Shown: positions 42,606 through 52,342, counted from the stretch's first letter. The stretch: DNA of 64,000 bases from an uncultured Pseudomonadota bacterium (GCA_903868595.1 CAIPVV010000041.1:34081-98080); one strand, 5' to 3'. Translations and numbers: made by a program. Notes: a model not told the origin generated them from the sequence alone.

Positions 42606-44056
42606 GCCTGCGCCCGCTTGGCCTGCTGCTCGTGGCCACCCTGCTCGCAGGGCCCCTGCAGGCGCAGGTTGCACGGGACCTGCCGGCGGAGCTACCGCGC
42701 TTTGATGCCGCGGCCGAGCGCTACGTTGCCCTCGCGCTGGCCTCGAACCTCGCGCTTCAGGGGCAGGACCTGGAGCTGCAGAACGCGAGCCTGGCACTTG
42801 CGGCGGCCCGCGCGCGCTTCTTCCCGGAACTCTCGCTCAACGCCCGCTATACCGTGGCCCAGGGCGGCCGCCAGATCGACTTTCCGATCGGCCAGCTGCT
42901 GAACCCCGCCTACCAGACCCTGAACCAGCTGCTCCTCGCGCAGGGGCAGCCGCCACGCTTCGGTACGCTCGCCGACCAGGCCTTCGAGTTCCAGCGCCCG
43001 CGCGAGCAGGACTCCCACGTGAGTCTTCGCCAGCCGCTCTACCAACCGGCCCTACCCGCCGCCGTCACCGCGCAGCGCGAGTACCTGAGCAGCCAGCAGT
43101 TCGCACGCCTGGCGCTGGCGCGGCAGCTGCGGCGCGATGTCATCGTGGCCTATGCGGGGTACCTGAAGTCGCTGCGCGGCGCGGCCATCGTGCGCGTGGC
43201 GGACGCGACGCTCGTTGAGAACCGCCGCGTCACCGAGTCGCTGTATGCCAATGGCCGCATCACCCAGGACCAGGTCCTGCGGGCCCGTGCGGAGGACCTC
43301 GCCGCCGTGCAGCAGCTGCGGGAGACCGAGGACGCCACGCGCCAGGCGCTGCGCTACGTGAACTTCCTGCTGAATCGCCCCCTGGAGACGAGCCTGGAGG
43401 AGGCCGGCGGCGGCGAGGCGGCAAGCCCGCCGGCGCTCGCGACCCCGGAGGCCGCGACGGCTCGCGCCGCCGCGCTCATCGAACGCGCGGAGCTCGCCCA
43501 GCTGGATGCGCTGGGCCGCGCGACCGAAGCGCAGGTCCGCCTCGCGCGCGCGGCGCTGAAGCCGCAGCTCGCCCTCGGCGTCGACGCGGGCACGCAGGGC
43601 GAGCAGTACCGCCTGGGCAGCGGCTACAACTACATCGCCGCCTCGCTGGTACTGACCTGGAAGTTCTTCGATGGCGGCGCCAACCGCGCGGCGGCCGCGC
43701 AGGCCCGCATCGCGGCGCGCGAGCTCACCGTCAAGCGCCAGGACCTGGCGCAGCGCGTGAGCCTGGAAGTGGAACAGGCCGCCGATCGCCTGCAGAGCGC
43801 CGGCGCGCTGCTGGCCACCGCGCAGGCGCGCGAGAGCGCCGCCGCCGAGACACTGCGCATCGCCGCCCGCAAGCGCGACGAGGGCGCGATCAGCCAGCTG
43901 GAGTTCCTGGACGCGCGCAACACGCTCACCAGTGCGCAACTGAACCTGAACGCCACGCGCTATGAGCTCTATGCGCGGCGCGCGGAGCTGGATTACGCGA
44001 CCGGCACGGGCAACCTGCCCGCCCCGGGTACCGCCTCGCAAGGGATGACGCCATGA
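42602..44056 (+). CDS. TolC-family outer membrane efflux protein
   Basis: A 484-residue protein with a signal peptide (LLLVATLLAGPLQAQ). Two repeats of long helices (ALALASNLALQGQDLELQNASLALAAARARFFPELSLNARY, AARELTVKRQDLAQRVSLEVEQAADRLQSAGALLATAQARESAAAETLRIAARKRDEG) form the TolC tunnel; SQLEFLDARNTLTSAQLNL is typical of the second half. It forms the outer channel of the RND pump. ATG at 42602 overlaps the tetR stop; its own end overlaps the adaptor start. Confidence 0.92.
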   Translation: MSLRPLGLLLVATLLAGPLQAQVARDLPAELPRFDAAAERYVALALASNLALQGQDLELQNASLALAAARARFFPELSLNARYTVAQGGRQIDFPIGQLLNPAYQTLNQLLLAQGQPPRFGTLADQAFEFQRPREQDSHVSLRQPLYQPALPAAVTAQREYLSSQQFARLALARQLRRDVIVAYAGYLKSLRGAAIVRVADATLVENRRVTESLYANGRITQDQVLRARAEDLAAVQQLRETEDATRQALRYVNFLLNRPLETSLEEAGGGEAASPPALATPEAATARAAALIERAELAQLDALGRATEAQVRLARAALKPQLALGVDAGTQGEQYRLGSGYNYIAASLVLTWKFFDGGANRAAAAQARIAARELTVKRQDLAQRVSLEVEQAADRLQSAGALLATAQARESAAAETLRIAARKRDEGAISQLEFLDARNTLTSAQLNLNATRYELYARRAELDYATGTGNLPAPGTASQGMTP

Positions 44057-45093
44057 CCCACGCCCCGACCCGCAGCGGGCTGCTGACGCTGGCACTCGCC
44101 GCCTGCCTCGCCGCCTGCAGCAAGGCGCCGCCGCAGGCCACCAAGACGCCCACGTTCGTGAAGCTGGCCGTCGCCTTCGAGGGGCCCGCGCAGCCGGCGC
44201 TGGCCACCAACGGCATCGTGATGGCCAAGGACGAGCTGCGGCTCTCCTTCAAGGTCAGCGGCGTCATCGGGCAGCTCAGCGTGAACGCCGGCGAGGCGGT
44301 GAAGCGGGGCCAGGTGCTGGCGCAGATCGAGCCGGCGGAGATCGATGCGCAGCTCGCGCAGGCCCGCGAACTGGCCGAGAAGGCCGCGCGCGACCTCGCG
44401 CGCGGCGAGCGCCTGAAGGCCGACGAGGTGATCACGCTGGAGATGCTTCAGAACCTGCGCACGCAGGCCCGCGTGGCCCAGGCGCAGCTCGATGCCGCCC
44501 AGTACAACCACGGCTATGCCCGCATCACCGCGCCGCGCGACGGCGTGATCCTGCGCCGCCTGGCGGAGCCGCGCGAGCTGGTCCCGGCCGGACAGCCGGT
44601 GCTCGTGCTGGGTACGCCGGAGCGGGGCTACGTGGTGCGCGCAGGCGTGTCGGACCGCGACGTCGTGACGCTCTCGCGCGGCGATGCGGTGGACGTGCGG
44701 GTCGATGCGTTCCCGGGAACGGCCTTCACGGCGCAGGTCTCGGAGATCGCGGCAGCGGCCGATGAGCGCACCGGACTCTTCCCGGTCGAGGCGCGCCTGG
44801 CACCGGGCCAGCCGCAGCTGGTCACCGGGATGGTGGCGCGGCTGTCGCTGCATCCCAGCCACGAGTCCACGCGCCGGCTGGTGTACATCCCCGTCGGCGC
44901 GGTGCTGGATGCCGACGGCGGCAAGGCCCAGGTGTTCGTCGTCGAGCAGGGGATCGCGCGGCGGCGGGAAGTGCAGGTCGCGTTCATCTCCGCGGACGGC
45001 GTCGCGCTGCGCTCCGGGCTGCGGGCCGGCGAGCAGCTGGTGGTCGCCGGCGCGCCGTACCTGGATGACGGCGAAGCGATCCGGACGCCGTGA
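44053..45093 (+). CDS. RND efflux periplasmic adaptor (membrane fusion lipoprotein)
   Basis: A 346-residue protein with a lipoprotein signal (LAACLAAC, lipid Cys about residue 19). The biotinyl-lipoyl halves are VSGVIGQLSVNAGEAVKRGQVLAQIE and YARITAPRDGVILRRLAEPRELVPAGQPVLVLG, with an alpha-hairpin between (LAQARELAEKAARDLARGERL). It bridges the inner-membrane pump and the TolC-like channel. ATGA/GTGA overlaps connect it to both neighbours. Confidence 0.93.
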   Translation: MTHAPTRSGLLTLALAACLAACSKAPPQATKTPTFVKLAVAFEGPAQPALATNGIVMAKDELRLSFKVSGVIGQLSVNAGEAVKRGQVLAQIEPAEIDAQLAQARELAEKAARDLARGERLKADEVITLEMLQNLRTQARVAQAQLDAAQYNHGYARITAPRDGVILRRLAEPRELVPAGQPVLVLGTPERGYVVRAGVSDRDVVTLSRGDAVDVRVDAFPGTAFTAQVSEIAAAADERTGLFPVEARLAPGQPQLVTGMVARLSLHPSHESTRRLVYIPVGAVLDADGGKAQVFVVEQGIARRREVQVAFISADGVALRSGLRAGEQLVVAGAPYLDDGEAIRTP

Positions 45094-48000
45094 AGCTCCT
45101 GCAATTCCCGATCCGCCGCCACCAGTTCACGCTGGTCGCGTTCCTGTGCATCGCGGCCGTCGGGGTCTATGCGTTCCTGAGCATGCCGCGGGAGGAAGAC
45201 CCGCACATCAAGTTCCCGGCGCTGTTTATCACCGGCGTTGACCCGGGCGCCGACCCGGTGGACCTGGAGCGCCTGTTCGTCAAGCCGATCGAGGACAAGA
45301 TCGCCGAGCTTGAGGACGTGAAGAAGATGGAGACCACGATCACCGATGGCGTGGCCGCCATCGGTGTGGAGTTCCTGGCCTCCGCCGACGCCGACAAGAA
45401 GTTCGACGAGGTCACGCGCGAAGTCAACGCCCTGCGCGGCCAGCTGCCGCCGGAGATCGCCCGCGTCGAGCTGCGACGCATGGATCCGGCGCTGGTGAAC
45501 ATCGTGCAGGTCGCGCTGGTGTCGAAGGAGGCGCCCTACCCGGCGCTGCAGGATGCGGCCCGGGACCTCAAGGACCTGCTGAAGACGGTGGACGGCGTGC
45601 GCACCGCGGAGAGCTGGGCGTATCCGCAGCGCGAGCTGCGCGTGCAGCTGGACCTGCCGCGCATGGCCGGCAGCGGGGTCAGCGCCGCGATGGTCGTGCA
45701 GGCGCTGCAGAGCGAGAACGCCAACATCCCTGCCGGCATCATCGACCTGGACAGCCGCAGCTTCAGCTTAAAGTCCACGGGCAGCCTGCACTCGCTGGAC
45801 CAGGTGCGCGACACGGTGGTGAAGCAGGCGGCCGGCGCGGTCCTGCGCATCCGGGACATCGCCAGCGTCTCCTGGGCCGACCAGCCCCTGACCTACGTCG
45901 GCCGCTACAACGGCGAGCGGGCCGTGTTCGTCACGGCCAACCAGAAGGACGGCTACAACCTCCTCGCGGTGCAGACCCGCATCGAGGCCGCCCTCACCCG
46001 CTACGCCCAGGGCCTGCCCCAGCGCATCACGCTGGCGCGCGGCTTTGCGCAGAGCGAGAACGTGGAGGCGCGCCTGAAGCGCCTCTACACGGACTTTGGC
46101 ATCGCCATCGCCCTGGTGCTGCTCACGCTGCTGCCGCTGGGCCTGCGCGCCGCAGGGATCGTGATGCTCTCGGTGCCCCTGTCGCTGGCCATCGGCCTGG
46201 CGACGCTGTATTTCCTGGACTACTCGCTCAACCAGATCACGATCGCGGGCTTCGTGCTCTCGCTGGGCCTCCTGGTGGATGACTCGATCGTGGTCGTGGA
46301 GAACATCTCCCGCCACCTGCGCCTGGGCTACTCGCGCAGCGCGGCGGCCGTGGCCGGCACGCGGCAGATCTTCGAGGCGATCGTCGGCTGCACGGCGACC
46401 CTGGTGTTCGCGTTCCTGCCGCTGGCGGTGCTCCCCGGGACCCCCGGCAAGTTCATCCGCGTGCTGCCCGTGACGATCATGGCCACGATCCTGGGCTCGC
46501 TGTTCGTCGCGCTGTTCTTCATCCCCTTCATGGCCAGCCGCCTGCTGGGCGAGGGCGAGGCCCACGAGAACCGGCTCCTCACGCGCCTCATGGGGGCCAT
46601 CCACCGCTACTACCGCCCGGCCCTGCGCTACTGCCTGGCGCGCCCCCGCGCCACGGTCGTGGCGGCGCTGGGCGGCGCGCTGCTGGCGTCCCTGGCGCTC
46701 TTTACGTTCATGGGCAGCAGCCTCTTCCCCAAGGCCGACACGCCGCAGTTCCTGATCACCGTCGATACACCCAACGGCTCCAGCTTCGCCGCCACCCAGG
46801 CGGCCCTGGATTTCGTCGAGGCGGACCTGAGGCGCCACGCGGAAGTGCGGGCCTACTTCTCCAACATCGGGCACGGCAACCCGCAGGTCTACTACAACCA
46901 CATCGTCCGCAACGACGCGGCGAACTTCGCCGAGCTCTTCGTGCAGCTCAAGCACTACGACACCCGCGCGACGCCGCGGCTGCTGGAGCAGCTGCGCGGG
47001 GAGCTGCAGCGCTACGCCGGGGCGCGCATCGCCGTGCGCGAGTTCGTGCAGGGCACGCCGGTGTCCGCGCCGATCTCCATCCGCGTGCTGGGCCCGGGCC
47101 TGGAGGAACTGCGGGACCTGGGCGCACGCGTCCAGGCGCTGCTGGAGGCCGTCCCCGGCACGCGCGACGTCACCAACCCGCTGCGCGTCTCGCGCACCAA
47201 CCTGCGCCTGCAGCCGGATCCGCAGAAGGCCGCGCTCCTGGGCGTGCCGTCGGTGGAGTTCGACCGCGCGGTACGCCTCTCGGTCAGCGGCTTGCCGGCG
47301 GGCAGCTACAAGGACGCGGACGGCGAGCAGTACGCGATCACCGTGCGCACCGCGCTCGGGCCCCGCGCGGACCTGGCCAGCCTCTCCGAGATCCGCGTGC
47401 CCACGGTGGCCGGCGGCTCGCTGCCCCTCTCGCAGCTGGCGACGCTGACCTTCGAGAAGGCGCCGGTGCGCATCCAGCGCTTCAACCGCCAGCGCACCGT
47501 CGTGATCGATGCCCAGGTGCTCAACGGCTACAACACGGGCGCCGTCACCCAGGCGGTGCTCAAGCGCCTGGACGCGATGCCCTGGCCGCGGGGCTATGGC
47601 TATGCGGTGGGCGGGGAGGCGGAGTCGAGCGCGGATGCCTTCGGCGGCATTGGCGTTGCCAGCATCGTGGCGCTGTTCGGGATCTTCGCGATCCTGGTGC
47701 TGGAGTTCGGCAACTACCGCTCCACGCTGATCGTGCTGACCGTGGTGCCGCTGGGCGTGGTCGGCGGGCTCCTCCTGCTGCTGCTCACCGGCAACGACCT
47801 CTCCTTCACGGCGAGCGTGGGGCTGGTGGCGCTCATCGGCATCGAGATCAAGAACTCGATCCTGCTGGTGGACTTCACCAACCAGCTGCGCCAGGAGGGG
47901 GTGGCGCTGGATGAGGCCATCGAGCGGGCGGGCGAGATCCGCTTCCTGCCGATCCTGCTCACCTCGGCCACGGCGATCGGCGGCCTGTTGCCGCTTGCGC

Positions 48001-48143
48001 TGCAGGGCGCGGGGCTGTACTCCCCGATGGCCTGGGCGATCATTGGCGGCCTCATTACCTCCACCCTGCTGGCGCGCCTGGTGACGCCCGTGGTCTACAA
48101 GCTGATCCCGCCGAACCTGGAGCGCCGGCCCGCGGACGCGTAA
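45090..48143 (+). CDS. RND efflux permease (HAE-1/AcrB-like)
   Basis: A 1017-residue inner-membrane proton-driven pump. The start FPIRRHQFTLVAFLCIAAVGVYAFLSMPREEDPHIKFPALFITG is typical of the smaller RND exporters. Membrane segments include VLLTLLPLGLRAAGIVMLSVPLSLAIGLATLYFLDYSLNQITIAGFVLSLGLLVDDSIVVVENI (transmembrane Asp-Asp relay in LLVDDSIVV). A second half shows GLVALIGIEIKNSILLVDF. Two large periplasmic loops are present. The substrate is not predictable; TetR control suggests an inducible drug or solvent. Confidence 0.94.
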   Translation: MKLLQFPIRRHQFTLVAFLCIAAVGVYAFLSMPREEDPHIKFPALFITGVDPGADPVDLERLFVKPIEDKIAELEDVKKMETTITDGVAAIGVEFLASADADKKFDEVTREVNALRGQLPPEIARVELRRMDPALVNIVQVALVSKEAPYPALQDAARDLKDLLKTVDGVRTAESWAYPQRELRVQLDLPRMAGSGVSAAMVVQALQSENANIPAGIIDLDSRSFSLKSTGSLHSLDQVRDTVVKQAAGAVLRIRDIASVSWADQPLTYVGRYNGERAVFVTANQKDGYNLLAVQTRIEAALTRYAQGLPQRITLARGFAQSENVEARLKRLYTDFGIAIALVLLTLLPLGLRAAGIVMLSVPLSLAIGLATLYFLDYSLNQITIAGFVLSLGLLVDDSIVVVENISRHLRLGYSRSAAAVAGTRQIFEAIVGCTATLVFAFLPLAVLPGTPGKFIRVLPVTIMATILGSLFVALFFIPFMASRLLGEGEAHENRLLTRLMGAIHRYYRPALRYCLARPRATVVAALGGALLASLALFTFMGSSLFPKADTPQFLITVDTPNGSSFAATQAALDFVEADLRRHAEVRAYFSNIGHGNPQVYYNHIVRNDAANFAELFVQLKHYDTRATPRLLEQLRGELQRYAGARIAVREFVQGTPVSAPISIRVLGPGLEELRDLGARVQALLEAVPGTRDVTNPLRVSRTNLRLQPDPQKAALLGVPSVEFDRAVRLSVSGLPAGSYKDADGEQYAITVRTALGPRADLASLSEIRVPTVAGGSLPLSQLATLTFEKAPVRIQRFNRQRTVVIDAQVLNGYNTGAVTQAVLKRLDAMPWPRGYGYAVGGEAESSADAFGGIGVASIVALFGIFAILVLEFGNYRSTLIVLTVVPLGVVGGLLLLLLTGNDLSFTASVGLVALIGIEIKNSILLVDFTNQLRQEGVALDEAIERAGEIRFLPILLTSATAIGGLLPLALQGAGLYSPMAWAIIGGLITSTLLARLVTPVVYKLIPPNLERRPADA

Positions 48144-48238
48144 CGCGCGCCGCCGCGCAGGAGGCGCCCTGCCGGCGCCTGCAGGTCCAGCCGTTCCGCT
48201 CGATCGGCCTGCAGGCGAAAAAGAAGGCGCGGGACGTC

Positions 48239-48286
48239 TCGACTCGAGTCGATGGATTTAATAGGATCGATAGACAGCACTTATCG
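48239..48286. promoter_or_regulatory. OxyR promoter region with candidate autoregulatory site
   Basis: Contains the 14-bp perfect palindrome TCGACTCGAGTCGA (48239-48252) and the LysR-type element CGATA-N9-TATCG (48268-48286), which includes ATAG-N7-TTAT as in OxyR sites (ATAG-N7-CTAT). It sits 19-66 bases before the oxyR start. Binding is inferred. Confidence 0.45.
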
Positions 48287-48304
48287 CCCTGGGAGACCCG
48301 CTCG

Positions 48305-49216
48305 GTGGCCGACCTCAAGCTCAAGGACCTGCGCTACCTCGTCGCCGTCGCCGACACCCGTCACTTCGGACAGGCGGCGGCGCGCTGCTTCGTCAGCCAG
48401 CCCACGCTCTCCGCGCAGCTCAAGAAACTCGAGCAGTACCTGGGCGTGCAGCTGGTGGAGCGCCAGCCGCGGCGCATCGCGCTGACCGAGGCGGGCGCGA
48501 GCGTCGTCGCGCGGGCGCGGCGGATCCTGGAGGCCAGCGAGGAGATCATCGCCGTCGCGCACCTGCAGCGCGACCCCCTGGCCGGCAAGCTGCGCCTGGC
48601 GCTCCTGCCCACGATCGGGCCGTACCTGTTGCCGCTGATCGCCCCGAAGATCCGCAAGGCGCTGCCGCGGCTGGACCTGCTGCTCTACGAACACCAGACC
48701 GGGCCGATGCTCGACAAGCTGCATGCCGGGGAGATCGATGCCGGCATCCTGGCGCTGCCGGTGGAGGCCGAGGGCCTCGCGGAGCGGCCGCTCTACGATG
48801 AGCCCTTCGTGCTCGCGGTGCCAGCGGGCCACGCGCTGGCCCAGCGCAAGAGCGTGCACGCGGAGGACCTGGGCGGGGAGACGCTGCTGCTGCTGGAGGA
48901 CGGCCATTGCCTGCGCGACCAGGCGCTGGCGGTCTGTTCGCTGAGCGGCGCGCACGAGAAGGCGGACTTTCGGGCCACCTCGCTGGAGACGCTGCGCCAG
49001 ATGGTGGCCTCCGGTGGCGGCATCACGCTGCTGCCGGACCTGGCCAGCCGCGGTGCCTACGGCACGGCGCAGGGCGTGGCGATCGTGCCGTTTGCGCGAC
49101 CCGCGCCGGTCCGCCACATCGGCGTCGTCTGGCGCAAGACCAGTGCGCGCGCGGCGGCGATCGAGGCCGTGGGCGCCGTGATCACCGAGGCCATCCACAA
49201 GCAGCGGAAGTCCTAG
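48305..49216 (+). CDS. oxyR: Hydrogen peroxide-sensing regulator OxyR
   Basis: A 303-residue LysR-family activator. The helix-turn-helix is FGQAAARCFVSQPTLSAQLKKLEQYLGVQL. The redox pair is C202 and C211 (EDGHCLRDQALAVC), nine residues apart as in E. coli C199/C208, which form the disulfide under peroxide. The ligand domain ends normally. The start is GTG at 48305. It would control catalase and peroxiredoxin genes elsewhere. The next gene follows after three bases. Confidence 0.94.
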   Translation: MADLKLKDLRYLVAVADTRHFGQAAARCFVSQPTLSAQLKKLEQYLGVQLVERQPRRIALTEAGASVVARARRILEASEEIIAVAHLQRDPLAGKLRLALLPTIGPYLLPLIAPKIRKALPRLDLLLYEHQTGPMLDKLHAGEIDAGILALPVEAEGLAERPLYDEPFVLAVPAGHALAQRKSVHAEDLGGETLLLLEDGHCLRDQALAVCSLSGAHEKADFRATSLETLRQMVASGGGITLLPDLASRGAYGTAQGVAIVPFARPAPVRHIGVVWRKTSARAAAIEAVGAVITEAIHKQRKS

Positions 49217-49219
49217 CGC

Positions 49220-50482
49220 GTGGAACGCGACGCCGACATCTCCCCCTACGACCGCATGCTCTGGGCCGAGGGGGAGCTGGAGCAGGCCCTGGCCAGCGGT
49301 GCGCGGCGCCGCGACGTGCAGGCCTACCTGGGCGACGCGGAGTACCAGCTGCTCGTGCCCCTGGCGCAGGCGGCCGCGCGCGCGCCGCGCGACCCGGCGT
49401 GCTGCGTGCACCTGATCCCGGGGATCATGGGCTCGCAGCTGGGCGTGCTGCGCGCCCCGGGGGAGCCGGCGGACCTGCTGTGGGTGGATCCGCAGGACGT
49501 GCAGCGCGGACGCCTGCGGGAGCTTGCGCTGGGCAACGATCGCATCGTGAGCCTGGGCGCGGTGTTCTACAGCTACCTGTCGCTGAAGCTCAGGCTGGAG
49601 GCTGCGGGCTTTACCGTCTGCTGGTTTGATTACGACTGGCGGCGCGGCGTGGAGGAGGTGGGCGCGTTGCTGGCCGCCCGGCTCAACACGCAGCCGGTGC
49701 GACGCCACCTGCTCGTGGGCCATAGCCTGGGGGGACTGGTGGCGCGCGCCGCCCTGGCCAAGGCGGCCGGCCGCATCGCGCGCATCGTGACGCTGGGCAC
49801 GCCCCACGCCGGCAGCTACGCGCCGCTGCAAGCGCTGCGCGGCAGCTACGTGAGCGTGCGGCGCATCGTGCAGCTGGAGCCCCGGCTCAGCACCGAGGAA
49901 CTGACGCAGTCGGTCTTCGCCCACTTCCCCAGCCTCTACCAGATGCTGCCGCCCACCATGTCCTCGCCCGACCTGCGGGACCCGGCGCAGTGGCCCCAGA
50001 GCCTGCCGCGCCCGCCGACCGAGCTGCTCGGACAGATCGGCCGGCTCGTACTCCCAGCGCCGCACGGCGAGGTACTGTGCGTCGCGGGCGTCGGCTTTGA
50101 GACGGTGAGCCACGTCGCGCGCGAGGGCGAGGAATTTCGTTACTTCACAGACTGCGAGGGAGATGGCACGGTGACCCGTTACAGCGCGACGCTGCCAGGA
50201 CAGGACGCGTGGTATACGCACACGCTGCACGGCGAGCTGCCGCGCGATGCACGCGTCGCCGACACCGTGGCGGAGCTCCTGCACGACGGCCGCAGCGTGC
50301 TGCTCCCGCGATCGCCGCCCGCCACCGCGTCCATCACGCGCAGCATCACCGACACCCAGCTGCGCAGCGTCTGCGCGGAGAAGCTCAACTGGCCGCAGTT
50401 CACGCCAGCGGAGCGCCGCGCGTACTTTGAATCCCTGAACGCCCCGGTCGCCGCCGGCAGCTACCTGGGCACCGACCCGTGA
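49220..50482 (+). CDS. LCAT-like lipase/acyltransferase
   Basis: A 420-residue alpha/beta hydrolase of the lecithin:cholesterol acyltransferase family. The oxyanion and entry region is CCVHLIPGIMGSQLGVLRAPGEPADLLWVDP, the nucleophile is in LLVGHSLGGLVARAAL, and VTLGTPHAGSYAPLQALRG follows. An Asp (TDCEGDGTVTRYSA) and a His (DAWYTHTLHGELPRD) complete the triad. There is no signal peptide, so it is probably cytoplasmic. It begins three bases after oxyR and overlaps the photolyase start by four, suggesting one oxyR-LCAT-phr transcript. Confidence 0.82.
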   Translation: MERDADISPYDRMLWAEGELEQALASGARRRDVQAYLGDAEYQLLVPLAQAAARAPRDPACCVHLIPGIMGSQLGVLRAPGEPADLLWVDPQDVQRGRLRELALGNDRIVSLGAVFYSYLSLKLRLEAAGFTVCWFDYDWRRGVEEVGALLAARLNTQPVRRHLLVGHSLGGLVARAALAKAAGRIARIVTLGTPHAGSYAPLQALRGSYVSVRRIVQLEPRLSTEELTQSVFAHFPSLYQMLPPTMSSPDLRDPAQWPQSLPRPPTELLGQIGRLVLPAPHGEVLCVAGVGFETVSHVAREGEEFRYFTDCEGDGTVTRYSATLPGQDAWYTHTLHGELPRDARVADTVAELLHDGRSVLLPRSPPATASITRSITDTQLRSVCAEKLNWPQFTPAERRAYFESLNAPVAAGSYLGTDP

Positions 50483-51858
50483 GCGGTGCGCGCAGCGTCA
50501 TCCTCTGGTTCCGGCAGGACCTGCGGCTGGCGGACAACCCGGCGCTGAACGCCGCGGTGGCCAGCGGCGCGGCGATCGTGCCGGTGTACCTGTGGAGCCC
50601 GGAGGAGGAAGGCGACTGGGCACCGGGGGCCGCGTCGCGCTGGTGGCTGCATCGCTCCCTCGAGCAACTCTCTGCCCGCCTGGCCGAGAAGGGATCTCGG
50701 CTGATCCTCAGGCGCGGACCTGCCGACACTGCGCTCACCGCACTGGCGCGCGAGACCGGCAGCGACGCCGTCTACTGGAACCGCCGCTACGAGCCGGCGG
50801 CAACCGCCGTGGAAGGCCGGCTTCGCGCAAGCCTTCCCGCCGCCGGCATCACCCCGCACAGCTTCCAGTCCGCGTTGCTGCTGGAGCCGTGGGCGATGCA
50901 GAACAAGACGGGCGGCCCCTACCAGGTGTTCACCCCGTACTGGCGCAGCTTCCTTGCCCAGGTGAAGGTTGCCACGCCCACCGCCTCGCCCAAGGCCCTG
51001 GCGCCACCCGCCACCTGGCCCGACTCCCTGCAGCGGGAGGAACTTCAATTGTTGCCCCGGCTGCCGTGGCACGCGTCACTGGCCGCGCACTGGCAACCGG
51101 GCGAAGCCGCGGCACGGGAGCGACTGCTCGCCTTCGGGCGCGGCGCGCTCCAGGCCTACGGCACGGACCGCGACCGCCCGGACCGGGCCGGCACCTCACT
51201 CCTGTCGCCCTACCTGCACCATGGCGAACTCTCGCCCGGCCAGGTGTGGACGGCGATCGGCAAGGCCAGCGAGCGCAACGGGGAAACGGCCGAGCAGTGG
51301 CGGTCGGGCAAGTACCTGGCCGAGCTCATCTGGCGCGAGTACGCCGCCCACGTGCTGCATCACTATCCGAGCCTTCCGGATCGCGCGCGCAACGCGCAGT
51401 TCCAGGCCTTCGCCTGGCGCAGGGACCCGCAGGCCTTCACGGCCTGGACGCAGGGCCGGACGGGCCATGCGATCGTGGATGCCGGCCTGCGGGAGCTCTG
51501 GGCGACCGGCTGGATGCACAACCGCGTGCGCATGATCGCCGCCTCCCTCCTGGTGAAGAACCTGCTGCTGCCCTGGCAGGACGGGGAGCGCTGGTTCTGG
51601 GACACGCTGGTGGATGCGGACCTGGCCAGTAACGCGCTCAACTGGCAGTGGGTCGCGGGAACCGGGCCCGACGCGGCGCCGTTCTTCCGGATCTTCAACC
51701 CCGACACGCAGGCGGAGAAGTTCGACCCGACCGGCGACTACCGCCGGCGCTGGGTGCCGGAGGCAGGCTCCTCGAGCTACCCGCCCCCGATCGTCGACCT
51801 CAAGACGTCGCGCCAGCGGGCCCTGGAGGCCTATCAGGCGTTACGCGCGCGGTCATGA
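50479..51858 (+). CDS. phrB: Deoxyribodipyrimidine photolyase
   Basis: A 459-residue FAD enzyme that splits cyclobutane pyrimidine dimers with light. The antenna domain begins VILWFRQDLRLADNPALNAAV. The FAD domain shows GTSLLSPYLHHGELSPGQVW, RTGHAIVDAGLRELWATGWMHNRVRMIAASLLVKNLLLPW and DADLASNALNWQWVAGTGPDAAPFFRIFNP, the class I CPD photolyase core. The electron-transfer Trp residues (ALNWQWV) are present. The start GTG overlaps the preceding stop. The location after oxyR hints at stress co-regulation. Confidence 0.95.
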   Translation: MSGARSVILWFRQDLRLADNPALNAAVASGAAIVPVYLWSPEEEGDWAPGAASRWWLHRSLEQLSARLAEKGSRLILRRGPADTALTALARETGSDAVYWNRRYEPAATAVEGRLRASLPAAGITPHSFQSALLLEPWAMQNKTGGPYQVFTPYWRSFLAQVKVATPTASPKALAPPATWPDSLQREELQLLPRLPWHASLAAHWQPGEAAARERLLAFGRGALQAYGTDRDRPDRAGTSLLSPYLHHGELSPGQVWTAIGKASERNGETAEQWRSGKYLAELIWREYAAHVLHHYPSLPDRARNAQFQAFAWRRDPQAFTAWTQGRTGHAIVDAGLRELWATGWMHNRVRMIAASLLVKNLLLPWQDGERWFWDTLVDADLASNALNWQWVAGTGPDAAPFFRIFNPDTQAEKFDPTGDYRRRWVPEAGSSSYPPPIVDLKTSRQRALEAYQALRARS

Positions 51859-51925
51859 CGGGTCCGTTTGATCCACGCTGCAACCTTAGGTAGCATCAGG
51901 TCGCCATCAACACAGGGAGGGCGAC

Positions 51926-52342
51926 ATGCCCCAGCCCGTCAAACTGTCCGATGTCCTCATCGACGCCGCGCGTGAGGCCGCCCCCTTAGCGCACCGATCC
52001 CTGGCAGCGCAGGTTGAGCATTGGGCAGCGCTAGGACGCGCGATTGAGGGGAACCTGACGCTGCAACAATCCGCCACCCTGAAGCTGCGCGTTCAGGAGC
52101 CTCGACCTGCAAACTATTCGCCGCAGCACAAGGCTCAGGCACTGGCGGACGCTATCGAGTCGGCCCTGGCACCTGCATTCGGCGAACAGGTTCGGGCAGA
52201 ACTCCTTCGATCACCCCTTCCCGTCTACGGCCGACATCCCGCCTATCCGGGTTATCTGGTGCGTCGCGAGCCCGACGGCAGCCTCACCCCTGGGCATCTG
52301 GTGAATCGCGAATTCCAGCCCGTAGACCTCACGCGCACGTGA
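51926..52342 (+). CDS. ParD-like antitoxin
   Basis: A 138-residue protein resembling the ParD-like antitoxin family: MPQPVKLSDVLIDAAREAAPLAHRSLAAQVEHWAALGRAIE is a ribbon-helix-helix DNA-binding start, followed by a long acidic-neutral C-terminal arm that would bind the toxin (GHPAYPG-like loops, VNREFQPVDL). Its stop overlaps the start of a zeta-family toxin gene, the usual sign of a toxin-antitoxin pair. GGGAGG before the ATG is strong. Codon usage is less GC-biased (many TTA/CTA-like and A/T-ending codons), suggesting acquisition. Confidence 0.8.
   Translation: MPQPVKLSDVLIDAAREAAPLAHRSLAAQVEHWAALGRAIEGNLTLQQSATLKLRVQEPRPANYSPQHKAQALADAIESALAPAFGEQVRAELLRSPLPVYGRHPAYPGYLVRREPDGSLTPGHLVNREFQPVDLTRT

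Noticed and set aside
48281..50284. A 667-codon minus-strand frame
   Set aside because: Antisense to oxyR and the LCAT-like gene, both well supported; no domain seen.
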